A stretch of DNA of 64,000 bases, from NCBI RefSeq assembly GCF_020080835.1, contig NC_058162.1:12601323-12665322 (forward strand), written 5' to 3'. This document shows positions 53,884 to 64,000 of this stretch, in pieces; position 1 is the stretch's first letter, and every line of letters begins with the position of its first letter. This stretch comes from Cotesia glomerata (taxonomy: Eukaryota; Arthropoda; Insecta; Hymenoptera; Braconidae). The translations under genes and the position numbers were made by a program. Under the pieces are notes generated by a model that worked only from the letters and a program-made list of their open reading frames with translations, had not been told where the DNA came from and made no database searches.

Positions 53884-56395
53884 TGTAACGGAGTACACGG
53901 GGCCTTTATCCAAAGAAGGTCTCCGATCCGTGCTAGTTATTTATAGATTCCCCAGAGCGCTGTGCTCCGAAGTACTCGCGCCTCTAGCTGTAAGTTAGTG
54001 ATTAAGTCCCCAAGGGAGAAACGCCGATGCGAAGACTGAGTGGGGAAGACGGAGTGAAGAAAGAAACGCACCAACAAGATTCGGAGGATTCATTGTGACC
54101 GAACAGTCAAGCCAAGTAGACACGCAAAAAAGTAATAAACAGCTATCCTAGGTAATTATTTTATTTCTCTCGTCTTCTGTGGAACGAAGCGATGAAAACT
54201 TTATTAATTATTGCTTGCTGGGCATTTCTATCAGCTTGCATTAGTTAATTTAATTTGTAATAAGTACTAATGCCAATTTGCAGTTACAGGTAAAATATTT
54301 GCTGGAGAGTACGTGACGCGACGCGGTGACCAAGTCTGCCGCCAGATCAAGTAACTCACCGAGAAGATTTTTGTACCAGCATCGAGACGAGGAGTTTGCA
54401 GCTCATCGTGGGAGTGCGCAATTAAAATTATAAAAACTCCAGGTACAAATATTATGTCTAAATAATCTCTCGGTGGTGCGGCGTCAGCCAGGCACTCAAG
54501 TCGGCTGAAGGTCATCGCCATTTCGCGTTCAGTCACAATCATTAGTTTAAGAATTTAGTCGTATAATTTACTTAAAATATTAGATGGAATTTATTTATTA
54601 GAATTTACTTAAAATATTATATAGAATTTATTTATCAGAAGATATTTAAGAATTTATTTAAAATAATATTCGGAATAAATTTAAGAACAATCGAGAAAAG
54701 TCCAGAGTAAAAATCAGAATAAAATTAAGAATGAATTTAAGAACGAGTTAGAAATGAATTACTAAACATTTAATTAATAAAACCAGGAATTATTTCGGTT
54801 CATTAATTTACTACGTAGGCAGAGTCTGGGTTGTACTGTACTAGGAATAATTTCGGTTGGTCAATTCACGACTTTGGTGCCACGTAAAACAAATTGTCTT
54901 TGGTAATCGAGTTGAGTAGATGTATTTAATCAATTGCGCATTTTAAAACCAGTAAAATATTTTGTTAAAATTTTAGTAAAATCATTGGAAGTTAAATTAA
55001 TTAAAATCAGTAAAATCATTTATAATAAATTTTTGGTTGTCAAAATAAAATTGTTTAAAATAGAATTCGAGTTAGGAAATATTTGTTAAAATTGTTAGTC
55101 TGCATTGTTTAATTAAAATATAAAATATTTCACTTGAAAATTTTGTTCGAAAATTCAACTTAGCGAGTTGTGCGATAGAGACGCAAGACCGAGCGAGAGA
55201 GTCAGCCATCTTGTCCCGCGCAAAAACGCTGAGTAGAGGACACTCAAGGTCGAGACTAAAATCTTACTGTGTTGCTTGGCAGAATATAATCCCCTGTTGA
55301 AATAAAATAAAATAAATGCTAAGTTTTTCAAGCAAACACAATAGAAAGTAAAATGAAATAATTTAGATAAAATAAAACTCGGTTATTCGAGGACAACTAA
55401 AATTGTTTAGTTAAAATGAATCAAACAAAATCAATTGATGAATTCTTAGTTAAAACGAGAATGAGTTCTTAATTAAATGAAAGAATTTAAAAATAATCTG
55501 GACATAATTCTAAATAAATTAAAAACGATCTGATAAAGTACTTAATAAATTCTGGTAAAATCAATTAGACAAAGTAAAATAATTTAACGAATTAATTTAC
55601 AAAAATAAATTAAGTAAATTCAGTAATAATAAATTTGTAAAACCTCGGACGCAACGAATATATTGTTGGCAGATTATTAAGACCTCTGTCAATAGATTTT
55701 AATCTATCAATTCAAGATATGAATGGTATCCTCCTCTGCTTCTTGGGCACACTTAGAGTCCTTTGCATAGACGCCCGGGTTGGGGGTGCAATAGGAGTAA
55801 GGTAGAAACCTTTGCATAGACCCCCAGGTGGAGGTGCAATAGGGATTAAGATGAAAAAATAAATAAATTGTGGGTGTGTGTGGAAATATTATTGCAGTGT
55901 AGCCTAGGGATTCATGGTATCCTCCTCTGTTTCCTAGGCGTACTTAGAAGCCGTTGGTATAGACGCCGGATTTGGGGTACAGTGGTAGTAAGCTAGAAAC
56001 CGCGGTATAGACGCTCCATATGAGGGTACTGTCGGGAATAGGAACTATGATAGAAACCGCAGTATAGACGCTCCATATGAGGGTACTGTCGGGAATAGGA
56101 ACTATGATAGAAACCGCGATATAGACGCTCCATAAGAGGGTATCGTCGGGAATAAGCCTATTTGATTATTTTGTAAGGGATTTCATTATGTATTTAAGGA
56201 TTGGTTAAATAAAATAAATTGTGAAAATGAATTTCTTTGAATAATTTCTGTATCCTTCCTAATAATCTCTCACGACCCTGAGTTATCACTCCATGTTCTC
56301 CATGTTGGTCCAGTTTCTGGATACTGTGTGAAAAATCCAGTGGCGCCCTAAATAAATTTTAGGAGCGACCAACAGAGTGGTGGATCCCCGTTTCA
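53884..56395 (+). mobile_element. Solo LTR (plus orientation) with ATTT duplication
   Basis: Starts TGTAACGGAG and ends CCGTTTCA (terminal 8-bp inverse with one mismatch), flanked by ATTT at 53880-53883 and 56396-56399. 2.5 kb, nearly the same sequence as the minus-strand LTR at 45099-52901. It carries GGAGCGTCTATA-type repeats, inverted, at 55970-56150 and other partial repeats at 55720-55820. A TGGCGCCC motif (lysine-tRNA primer-site-like) at 56341 lies before the proposed end, so the true LTR boundary could instead be near 56335 with a little internal sequence kept. No gag/pol. Confidence 0.75.
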
Positions 56396-57559
56396 ATTTA
56401 TAGCTGCAATTTTCCCGATTTTTTGGGTTTTTTGAGATTTTTTTTAATTTTAAAACGTTAACGGGGCAAGAAAACTTCAGATTCAAATTCAGTGGAACAA
56501 AATAGATGAAAATCATACTCAATTTGAGTCGAAAAAAATTTTTATCTCGATAACTTCAATTTTTCATGATTTATTGCAATTTTTTTGGGTTTTTCATTCA
56601 TTTTTCATTTTTTGGGTTTTTCAATTTTTTCATTGCTGTGACTGCAGTTTTTTACAATTTTTTGGGGTTTTTCGCATTATGCTCAAAATTGGAGGGTGAC
56701 CGGGTCAAACGGACTTGAAATTCGGATTTAGTGGGTCAATATTCATTTCAATAGGTAGGTCCAGTCTAAAGTACATACCACTTTTTTTTTTGTGAGCTGG
56801 AGTCATGTATGACTATATATTTTGGATATATTCTATGTAACAACTATATTTATTAGAATATTTGTTAGATAATTCAAAATTTCAAAAATTTAGGCATTAT
56901 GACGATATCACAATGGTTGATTATAAAAATATACAATGTTATAATTTTTTTTATGAACTGTTGTTTTATTAAAAAGTATAAAAATTACGATAATATAGTG
57001 TCATTTATTGTTTTCTTGTAATTAATTAAATTTATCTCAGAGGCAATTCATTGAAAGGGTTCAGCTATCAATCTATCTTGTAGAAAATTAAATTATTTAC
57101 AAAAAAGTTCATTTGCAATTTTGGTGACAGATCAATAGTTTAGGGGAAAAATAAAAAAACCACGACTTTTGAGCAAAAATCGAATATACAATTTTTTACT
57201 GGCGAGATAGCTCATAAATTGGAAATAAGCTATCAGAGCTTTTAAAGAGGAAGGATCCCTCTAAAACTTCCGCCCATGGTCAAATGAATATCATGAAAGG
57301 TCGCTATGCTATAGATAATTTAAGCAAAAAAAATGATTTTAACGGGTTAATTACATGAGAAAATTTTAAATTCATCCAGCGAGTACTTAAAATTGAAATT
57401 AAGAACTATCCTTTGGTGATAATTTTTTTTTCTATGTAAAGAACAATACTTCGTCAATGGAGTGAGAAAAAAAAATAGTCGTCTCAAATGAAGCAACCTA
57501 CTGGACATCTGTTGTATCGAATAGACGAATTCAGCACGGAAAAAAGTAAACGGTCATAA

Positions 57560-57785
57560 ATAACACCGGTACACAAAAAAAAAAGTTGTCTGTACTTTGG
57601 ATCGGACCAACCTACATACATGTATTTTGACCCGCTGAAACTGAATTTGAAGTACGTTTGGCCCGGTCACCCTCCAGCTTTGAGTAAAATTCAAAAAACC
57701 TTAAAAAAGGCAAAAAATTGTGAAAAACTACAGTCACAACGATGAAAAAATTTTTGTGGACTCGGATCAAGCATGATTTTACGTA
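57560..57785 (+). repeat. One end of a CACCGG-type element
   Basis: AACACCGGTACACAAAAAAA then GTTGTCTGTACTTTGGATCG, GACCCGCTGAAACTGAATTT and CGGTCACCCTCCAGC match the ends of the elements at 32510, 36751 and 53250. No matching opposite end follows within the window, so it is a truncated copy. Confidence 0.6.
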
Positions 57786-58072
57786 TTTTAAATTACCCTG
57801 GCGGTTTCGGCGACACGGTGAAAGCACGTTCGAATGACGGTTGTTTCACGGTCGTTTCACCGTATAAAGTTCGTTCTTACCGAGCGATCTGTCAGTCAGC
57901 ATCGGATACCGTTGTGAACGATATCTACTATAAATTTATTGAATATTTACGGTGCATACGCAAGTGAATCTACGACGTTATGACCGACACTGTACGCTCA
58001 ATATACTGTCCAAATACGGTGATTTTACGCTACTATCACGGACAATAAAATAAAAAAAAAATTTTGCGGACA
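57786..58072. other. Unassigned GC-richer stretch
   Basis: GGCGGTTTCGGCGACACGG and following 170 bp are less AT-rich than their surroundings, with repeated TTTCAC/GGTGA elements, but belong to no recognised feature. No convincing gene. Confidence 0.35.
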
Positions 58073-58144
58073 GTCCTAGACCGAGACTCGAACCCGATTC
58101 ATCTGGTCGCGCGCCCAAGACTCTACCAGCTAGGCTATCTAAGA
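58073..58144 (-). other. tRNA-like sequence (pseudo-tRNA or SINE head)
   Basis: On the minus strand, a 7/7-pair acceptor stem (TCTTAGA with TCTAGGA), box A TAGCCTAGCTGG and box B GGTTCGAGTC are all present. The D-stem is weak and the anticodon loop CGCGCGA lacks T33, so it is unlikely to be a functional tRNA. An adjoining A-rich tract lies downstream (minus direction, 58048-58064). It could be the head of a third SINE family; no second copy in the window. Confidence 0.55.
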
Positions 58145-58198
58145 CACTGCACGAAACATTTGATTCAGTCACATCATAAGGTGTCAAAACCAAGTCAT

Positions 58199-58355
58199 TT
58201 TTAACTTCCCGCTAAGAAAATCGAAGATTTTCAAAAATCGGGAAGTTATTGTTTTCACCCCGTTTTGCAAAAATCGAGTTTTCATCAGATCTCGACGTTT
58301 GAAGGTCACAGGAAGCTTCCCTGACTATCCCCGCGAGGTTGTCACGGTGTCTGTA

Positions 58356-58433
<78 letters not shown>

Positions 58434-59130
58434 TAAGTGAACCGCTTATAACTTTTGAACGGCTTGACCGATTTCATCGCGGTTGGTGCCATTCAAAAGG
58501 GCTTGACCAAACTTAGATTTTGAAAACTATTTGGACCGATTCAGATCAATAGATTTTGAGAAATCTTGAAAAAACTGAAAAAAAAAATTTTTTTCAAATG
58601 TGGTTTTTTTGGAATAACTTTTATACGGCTTGATGGTTCAATTCCAAAAACTAATCAGCTTTTGACCTTAAAAAACCACGTCGATCGCCACCAGTCCTGT
58701 CAAAATCAGTTGATTCGTTCGAGAGATATCGTGAACGAAAGAAAACCGAAAAAAGTGTTTTTTCGGAGTAACTCCGAAATTCCTAGCGCGATCAATTCAA
58801 AATTTAAGATTCTTTGTGAGGCTTGAAAAACTGCGTCGAATGCTGCCAACCGCGTGAAAATCGGTTTATTCATTCAAAAGTTATTGCGGTTTAAAAGTTC
58901 AAAAAATAGTGTTTTATCAAATCCCTATCAGACTTTTGAGCTCGAAGAGCTCAAAAGCATAGGAAAGCAATCTCTTTGAGCTCGGAGAGCTCAAAATAAC
59001 CCATAAATTGTATTTTCAATCTCGAAGAGCTCAAAAACGTCATTGGTTCAATTTTAAGCGCCTAAGTATGGAATTAGTGGGAAGTTGCAGGGATGGCCTT
59101 CAGGGTCAACCGTTTTTCTAATTTTTTTTT
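58199..59130 (+). repeat. GAGCTC-family repeat, copy 10 (best-preserved full-length copy)
   Basis: 5' hairpin: TTAACTTCCCGC...GAAAATCGAAGATTTTC...CGGGAAGTTA, a stem within a stem. Then GTTTTGCAAAAATCGAGTTT, (TG)n of about 70 bp at 58362-58430, AACTTTTGAACGGCTTGACC and the body. Three palindromes sit at 58938-59030 (GAGCTCGAAGAGCTC, GAGCTCGGAGAGCTC, and a mutated third). The 3' end is GGGAAGTTGCAGGGATGGCC then CAACCGTTTTTCTA. About 930 bp; no coding frame. Useful as reference for the family. Confidence 0.9.
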
Positions 59131-59723
59131 CATTGCACAGATAAAAATAGCTTAAATAAAGTTATATTTTTTCCATGACTTCAAAATAATAATCGTAATA
59201 AATTATTTAAATTTTTGATGATTACGAAATTCTTAATTTCGAAATTATGGTGAAATTATTAACTGTATGAAAAAAGATCTGGAAAAGAAATTGCTAAAAA
59301 TTGAATTGTTAAAAAAAAATATCTCATAATAATTTTTCTTGATAACAAACAATTTTTCCGTAATTTTGAAATTAAAGTTTTCGTCTCTAAAAAAAAAAAA
59401 AAAAAAAAACAATATTGATTATTATATTTTTCATAATCAAAAGGTATTATAGTTTCTCAATTAAGACTATAAAAAAAATTCAACACTTGTAAGCCATAAA
59501 CTCTTCTGAAAAGTATTGAAATGATGGATCTCTGTTGATTGCCTGTAATCTGATTAATTTTTTATAATTTTACTTTGAAATAAACAAAATTACAATAATT
59601 TAATATTTTTTTCAAATTTTTCATCCCGATTAGTTACTGAAAATTTCTCATTTACCTATCTTTTTATACACTTTGAGTATTTTTAATGAAATAAAAAAAA
59701 AAAAAATATAATCAGCACTTTTT
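59131..59723. other. AT-rich spacer, nothing recognised
   Basis: Includes a poly(A) run at about 59389-59409. No coding sequence or repeat supported on either strand. Confidence 0.45.
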
Positions 59724-60849
59724 CCCTGATAGCCAGGCTTTCTATTAAAGTTCTTGTAGTTAGTCGGCTTATCGACAAGTTATCGCCAAGTTTTCGACAA
59801 GTCTAAACTATAAGACTTTTATCGGTAATATGCATGAAAGATACACAGTAAGTTGACGGAAAGGTAGTGCCGCATCATATGTACAAGTTGCAGTAATGTC
59901 GTAGTATACATAATTTTAACCATAAGATGTCATTATTTTCTCATCGGAAGTTATTGTTAACTTGACTAAAAACTTTTTTACAGTGAATTCTTTACTATAA
60001 GTTACTTATTACACTCTAATCTCATATTTAACGTAATGAAATTATGAATAATTGCATTATATATTGTGGCTAAATGTTTATAACGGGAGCTTCACTTAAA
60101 TTTAAATAAAATCGAAGCCAATATTTTTCTAAAGAAATTTTTTAAATAATTGATAACGCTAAATTTTGAGCATCATATAAAACTATTTTTAATTATTCAT
60201 TCAAGAAGGGTATAAGTAAATAACAAAAAATAAATATAATAATTCACTAATAGAAATTGATTGTTAATAAATTTCCCTTATGAATTTTTTTTTAATTTTC
60301 GAAAAATCAACAGTTTTATCGTAATTAACAGTTTTATCTATTGTTTTTTAGAAGTAATTTATCGATTACTCCTAAAGCTAGTTATTCGAAGCAAACTTTA
60401 TCCAATAACTATAAAAAGCTTAAAAATCGGAAGAAAAATTGCCAAAACGAATGCAATAAAAAAATTTCGTTGAAATTGCCCTAAGATGGACATATTTAGC
60501 CGCGAAATATATGTAAAAATGTCAATTAAAGCTTTTTTTCTTAGCTTTCAGTTGCATTTTACAGAAATCAACTGTCTCGATGCGTTCATAAGTTATTTCA
60601 AGAAGCATTGGAAATACGCTAATTTTCGAATTTTCAAAATAAAAAAATTATAATTGTGGTAACAGTACGCGCCTTAAATTTTTTTAGAAGGTATGTAATT
60701 GCTCTATCTTCACATTAGTCAGTACTCGACTACTCGAATAGTATTAACAATGAGGTTTTGTACATATTAAAATAACAGATTATATTAATAAGCAGAAGAT
60801 CGTATAGTTTTATAACATTTTATTATAATTATTATTAAAGTTATAATTA

Positions 60850-60851
60850 TA

Positions 60852-60903
<52 letters not shown>
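60850..60903. repeat. (ATT)n microsatellite
   Basis: About 18 uninterrupted ATT units. Confidence 0.9.
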
Positions 60904-60904
<1 letters not shown>

Positions 60905-61752
60905 TCAATATTTCCGAGACAAAGTAATAATTCGTAAACAAACTTTCAAAAAATTATGTTATAAGTTATAATTGCATAGTACGGAGTGTCATTAAAGAGG
61001 TTTTATTGCTGTATACAAATAAAATTTTGTTTTGAGTATTTAAACATACCTCTGAAAAATATCAACTATAGAAAAGATGGACTTTATTATGAATTTATTT
61101 TTAAAATATTCATTCTAAATAAAGTATCATTAATAAATTCAGAGCAATAAATCATGAATAACGATAATTAAACATTACAAATTTTATCCGTGTCAATTGT
61201 GATAAAATATTCAAGAAAATATCAATTTTATGAAAATATTAAAAATTAAAATTGATAATTTACATATAATTTAAGAAAAAATTAGCGATGAAACCTCTTC
61301 AATAAATTACATTGAGTTTTAATTAATTTATATTTATATTTTATAAATGTTATCGATACGGCGGCGTTAATTTGTATCAAAGAAATGAATAAGCTCAAAA
61401 AATGGCTGCGTGATAATGATATGGATTCAGATTGTGTTTGTATTTAATCATCGAATATAATTGGCAACTAAATACCGTGATTAATTTTAAGTTATAATAA
61501 TAAATAGAGAAAAAAAATATTGAGCTTAATTTTAAGCAGATTGAAAAATTAGCCATAAATATTCAAATTAAAAAATTAATTATAATAATAGTCAATTAAT
61601 CTATTGTTTATAGTGAAATCATCATTTAACGTGACGATCGTTAAATTTTAATTTACAGTAGAGAAGCTTAAATTCAACGTCGTCGACTTGCTTAGGGTCC
61701 GAACAATTACCGAGAAGTTTTAAGTGATTTGTCATGTCTATCGAGCCTTGGA

Positions 61753-62102
61753 TCAAGTGTATCGACACGTGTAGTCGATTAAATTGCCGAAGAGTATTAG
61801 CACTGAGATGTAACCAAGTAGCCTGAATATTACAAATTGCATTCCTAATGCAAATGATCTTTCTTGCTCGCCAACTGATCTGTAATTAATATTTTAAATT
61901 AAATGAAATATTATTATTGTTTATATTTTTATCAATATCAATTTACCTATTCGTAATACAATCATTAATAGCGGTATTTGCGTAATTGATACAAGGAACG
62001 GAAATATTGCTTTATATCGTGATGTACAAAGTCCAGATGTTGCAACAGATATTACTGTTATTTCGGCCAGTATCCTTGGCATTGGTAAATTCCCGTGAAT
62101 AC
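61753..62102 (-). pseudogene. Organic anion transporting polypeptide (Oatp/SLCO) 3' exons, decayed
   Basis: Oatps are 12-helix membrane carriers for amphipathic anions and, in insects, some steroids. Two minus-strand exons are readable. The first (about 62102-61947) gives ATSGLCTSRYKAIFPFLVSI, then TQIPLLMIVLRI. The second (61874-61753) gives VGEQERSFALGMQFVIFRLL, then GYISVLILFGNLIDYTC. They join in frame across a 72-bp intron with GT (61946) and AG. The pattern R-V...RSFALGMQ...GYI...GN.ID..C is the last two helices of the family. Signs of decay: about ten residues of a helix are missing after PFLV, the usual prolines in GYIPAP are replaced, and a stop follows YTCRYT before the normal cytoplasmic tail. 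No upstream exons were found. A divergent live gene extending elsewhere is possible but less likely. Confidence 0.65.
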
Positions 62103-62766
62103 CTTTTGTATTTAAATTAACAAATATTAATTATTTCATTAGATAACATTATAATATTTAATTGATTTTTAAAAACTAAAATACATACGAGCACAATTAG
62201 TTCACTAATTGCAAATTTCATAACTAGTTCGTTAACAGTGAATGTAAAACAAAAAACTGATGGAACTATTATTTTAATTAATGTAAAGTTAAAAAGTTAT
62301 ATACCTATTTATGCACTATAACGTAGCTACGACGAAGACATTGTTCAGCTGTTCATCATTGACATTTCGATTTATAAATGGTTTATTGACCCACAATGGC
62401 ATACGAAAAGAAATTAAAATTTTTTTCCCACTAAAATTCCACAAAATTATTATTATTATTTATTTAAATTTCATTCATAGCTTAATTTGTTATGTAACGT
62501 CATCTAGTGGTAAATACGTAACAGGAAAATTTATTGATAACTTACCTACAAGTTCTAGTAAATTACCAACTGACTCGGATAAATGGATTTTTTCGCAAGG
62601 TCAGCCATATTGACTTCGAATATCTTCAAGTTATGGTAAAGTTATCGCCAAGTTGACATTCAAGTTCTTTTAGTTAAGTTGATGGATATTTCCGGAACTA
62701 CCTTGTAAACAAGTTTACCAGTAAACTTGTCGTTAACTTATAGTATGCAATGGCTATCAGGGCAGT

Positions 62767-62817
62767 AAAATAGATTTTACGAATTTCATTAAAAGTAAAA
62801 TATTTTGCAACCACGCA
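62767..62817. repeat. Fragment of the 484-1017 palindromic repeat (spacer part)
   Basis: TAGATTTTACGAATTTCATT through AAAATATTTTGCAACCACGC is identical to about 752-798. Only the spacer is present, not the arms. Confidence 0.8.
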
Positions 62818-62935
62818 CCTAAATACGTTCTAAAATTTATAAATTCGAGGCAGAGTTCAATTTATCGACTTAGTCGGCTCATTTTATCATCCGTGGTTAA
62901 AGTAGAATTTAAATGATAATCGGAGCTGCAGTTTT

Positions 62936-63317
62936 TCCCCCATAAGAAAATATATATATATTTCGAAATATGTAAAAACATATTTAAAATATATTAAAAA
63001 TGAAAATGTATAAACAATATATAAATATATAAAAATATGCGAAAAAATTTTTATAATAACTAACTTCTCGCCGATTTTTACATATATTTTAGATATATTT
63101 TAAAATACATAAAAAAATATAGCTGAAATATATTATTTTAACGTATCTAAAATATATTTTAAATGTATAAAATATATATGGAAATCGGCCAAAAGTTAGT
63201 TATTAAAAATATATTTACTATACACAATTTATATATTTTTATAGATTTATAATATATTAAAAAATATTTTTATATATTTCGGAACATATATTTATAAAAT
63301 TTATTTTTCATGGGGGT
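62936..63317. mobile_element. AT-rich MITE with CCCCCAT ends
   Basis: Left CCCCCATAAGAAAATATATA and right TTATTTTTCATGGGGG are imperfect inverses. The interior is built from ATATTTTAAAATATAT-type palindromes with TTTCG(A/G)AA(C/T)AT blocks near both ends. No coding capacity; target duplication unclear. Confidence 0.5.
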
Positions 63318-63416
63318 ATTGTGTATTTCATATGTATAGATTCATATTAGACAATTATGCATTTGGAGATAGCAGAAATGAAATCATAATTTATGGAAAA
63401 AAAAATTTTTTAAATA

Positions 63417-64000
63417 ATGGAAATAAACGTACACCTGCTATTGCATGCGGTTGATTCGGTGCGTAAAAGTGGCCCTTTATGGACAAATTATACATACCCT
63501 CACGAAGGTAATATTCATTTTTTGAAAATGCTTGTCAATGGTCCTAAAGGTGTTGACCTTCAAATTGTTAAAAAATCGATTAATATAAACAGTTTGAAAA
63601 CGGAATTCGATGAAAATATTAAAATAACAAATAGAAATGTGAAAACCTTTTGTGAAAATCTTTTTTCTACTACTGAAGAGTCTTTAACGGGTACTATGTG
63701 TAATGGTGTACTTTATAATCAAGCCGACTGCGTATCATCAAAAAGTACTTTAAATAAAAAATATTATAATAAATGTGTTCATAAAAAAATTATCTACACA
63801 ACTATGTTCTATAAAAAAAGCATCAAATGGGATGATAGTTATATACAACTTAAAAGCGGTGAATTCGCTCAAATTCAAGAAATATTTTTAGCGATAATAA
63901 AAATTTATTAACTGTCAAATTAATAGACGCTGAACAAATAAATATTAACGGTATAAACATGACTCATTTATGGAAAGTAAAAGTACAACGAACTAATGCC
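63417..64000 (+). pseudogene. C-terminal part of a CACTA-like transposon protein, runs off the window
   Basis: The 164-codon frame opens INVHLLLHAVDSVRKSGPLW then TNYTYPHEGNIHFLKMLVNG. The NVH-LLH...D.VR..GPLW pattern followed by a conserved P-E/N block is the region after the catalytic core in many animal CACTA-like (Tnp2-type, DUF4218-like) transposon proteins. After ...IQLKSGEFAQIQEIFL the frame ends at 63911. The sense continues in another frame to the window end (NLLTVKLIDAEQININ, MTHLWKVKVQ), so a 1-2-nt frameshift lies near 63890. The upstream catalytic part is not present (a MITE and AT-rich DNA precede it). Family assignment is from motif memory only. Confidence 0.55.

Larger units (their letters stand above)
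39795..57500. mobile_element. Outer hAT-like inverted-repeat element (CTGGACAT duplication), heavily interrupted
   Basis: Ends TAGGGTGCTTCATTTGAGAC at 39795 and the inverse (one mismatch early) ending 57500. They are flanked by identical 8-bp CTGGACAT at 39787-39794 and 57501-57508. The arms are inverses over about 690 bp (39795-40487 against 56810-57500). They continue as inverses for roughly another 340-400 bp (53248-53590 against 56400-56805), where the sequence resembles the CACCGG...CACAAAAAAA ends of the palindromic element at 32510. An 8-bp duplication suits hAT-type transposases. No transposase gene of its own is left. The left arm is split by another element (40488-53239); the middle holds an LTR (53884-56395). 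Confidence 0.8.
59724..62762. mobile_element. 3-kb unit with CCCTGATAGCCA inverted ends, carrying Oatp exons
   Basis: CCCTGATAGCCA at 59724-59735 is exactly inverted at 62751-62762. Both ends carry clusters of CAAGTT/AACTTG motifs over 120-150 bp (for example GACAAGTTATCGCCAAGTT near 59790 and AGTTATCGCCAAGTTGACAT near 62650), like the subterminal repeats of some DNA transposons. Just outside the right end is a fragment (62767-62817) of the palindromic repeat at 484-1017. No clear target duplication and no transposase. The interior is AT-rich and includes decayed Oatp exons. Superfamily unknown. Confidence 0.5.

Noticed and set aside
56341..56348. TGGCGCCC as a primer-binding site proving a full LTR retrotransposon
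   Set aside because: Only 8-9 bases match the lysine tRNA end, it lies inside the segment bounded by the ATTT duplication, and no gag/pol follows. Kept only as a boundary caveat.
62311..62613. 100-codon plus-strand open frame as a gene or upstream Oatp exon
   Set aside because: Wrong strand for Oatp, composition of AT-rich non-coding DNA, no motif of the Oatp extracellular cysteine-rich region found on either strand here.
1..64000. Whole window as viral, plasmid or symbiont DNA
   Set aside because: All recognisable genes are eukaryotic transposon genes or an Oatp fragment with an intron, with SINEs and microsatellites typical of insect nuclear DNA.

Overview
The window is AT-rich, repeat-dense animal nuclear DNA, almost certainly from an insect. 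The elements point that way: R1-clade and CR1/L2-group non-LTR retrotransposons, Helitrons, Kolobok-type (TTAA) and hAT-like DNA transposons, and an Oatp gene fragment of the insect type. A parasitoid-wasp-like genome is possible, but nothing seen proves the order. There are no bacterial operons, CRISPR arrays or rRNA. No intact host gene is visible; nearly all recognisable coding sequence belongs to transposable elements, mostly broken.

Layout. 0-5.6 kb holds a palindromic repeat, a tRNA-headed SINE and an LTR-like segment with 93-bp tandem repeats. 5.6-7.3 kb is a solo LTR with 4-bp target duplication TAAT, carrying two MITEs. 7.4-12.7 kb holds a microsatellite-bearing repeat (the 'GAGCTC family') and R1-clade remnants lodged in (CA)n. 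13.5-16 kb is the 3' half of an autonomous Helitron with a dead helicase. 16-28 kb is GAGCTC-family copies, 15-bp minisatellites with a fresh 0.6-kb tandem duplication, two opposed Helitron 3' ends, and two SINEs. 28-31 kb is a decayed non-LTR element on the minus strand. 32.5-36.75 kb is a large palindromic CAC...GTG element containing two opposed broken copies of one transposon gene. 36.8-39.6 kb is a near-perfect Kolobok-type transposon with an open 581-codon transposase.

39.8-57.5 kb is the most structured part. One hAT-like inverted-repeat element (8-bp duplication CTGGACAT) is split by a second related element (8-bp duplication ATAGTCAT). Each contains an LTR insertion with its own 4-bp duplication (ATTT and ATAT). 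The second also holds GAGCTC repeats and a second, decayed Kolobok-type element. The inner LTR is split by a Helitron that carries a nearly complete two-ORF CR1/L2-group retrotransposon. The insertion order can be read from the target duplications.

57.5-64 kb holds a tRNA-like sequence, another GAGCTC copy, a 3-kb inverted-repeat-bounded unit containing two exons of a decayed Oatp (SLCO) transporter gene, a MITE, and the 3' part of a CACTA-like transposon gene running off the window end.

Functionally there is no pathway here. The genes are the replication machinery of separate mobile elements: endonuclease/reverse transcriptase, Helitron helicase and DDE transposase. The non-coding repeats would depend on such machinery in trans. 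All identifications are by eye from motifs; no database search was run.
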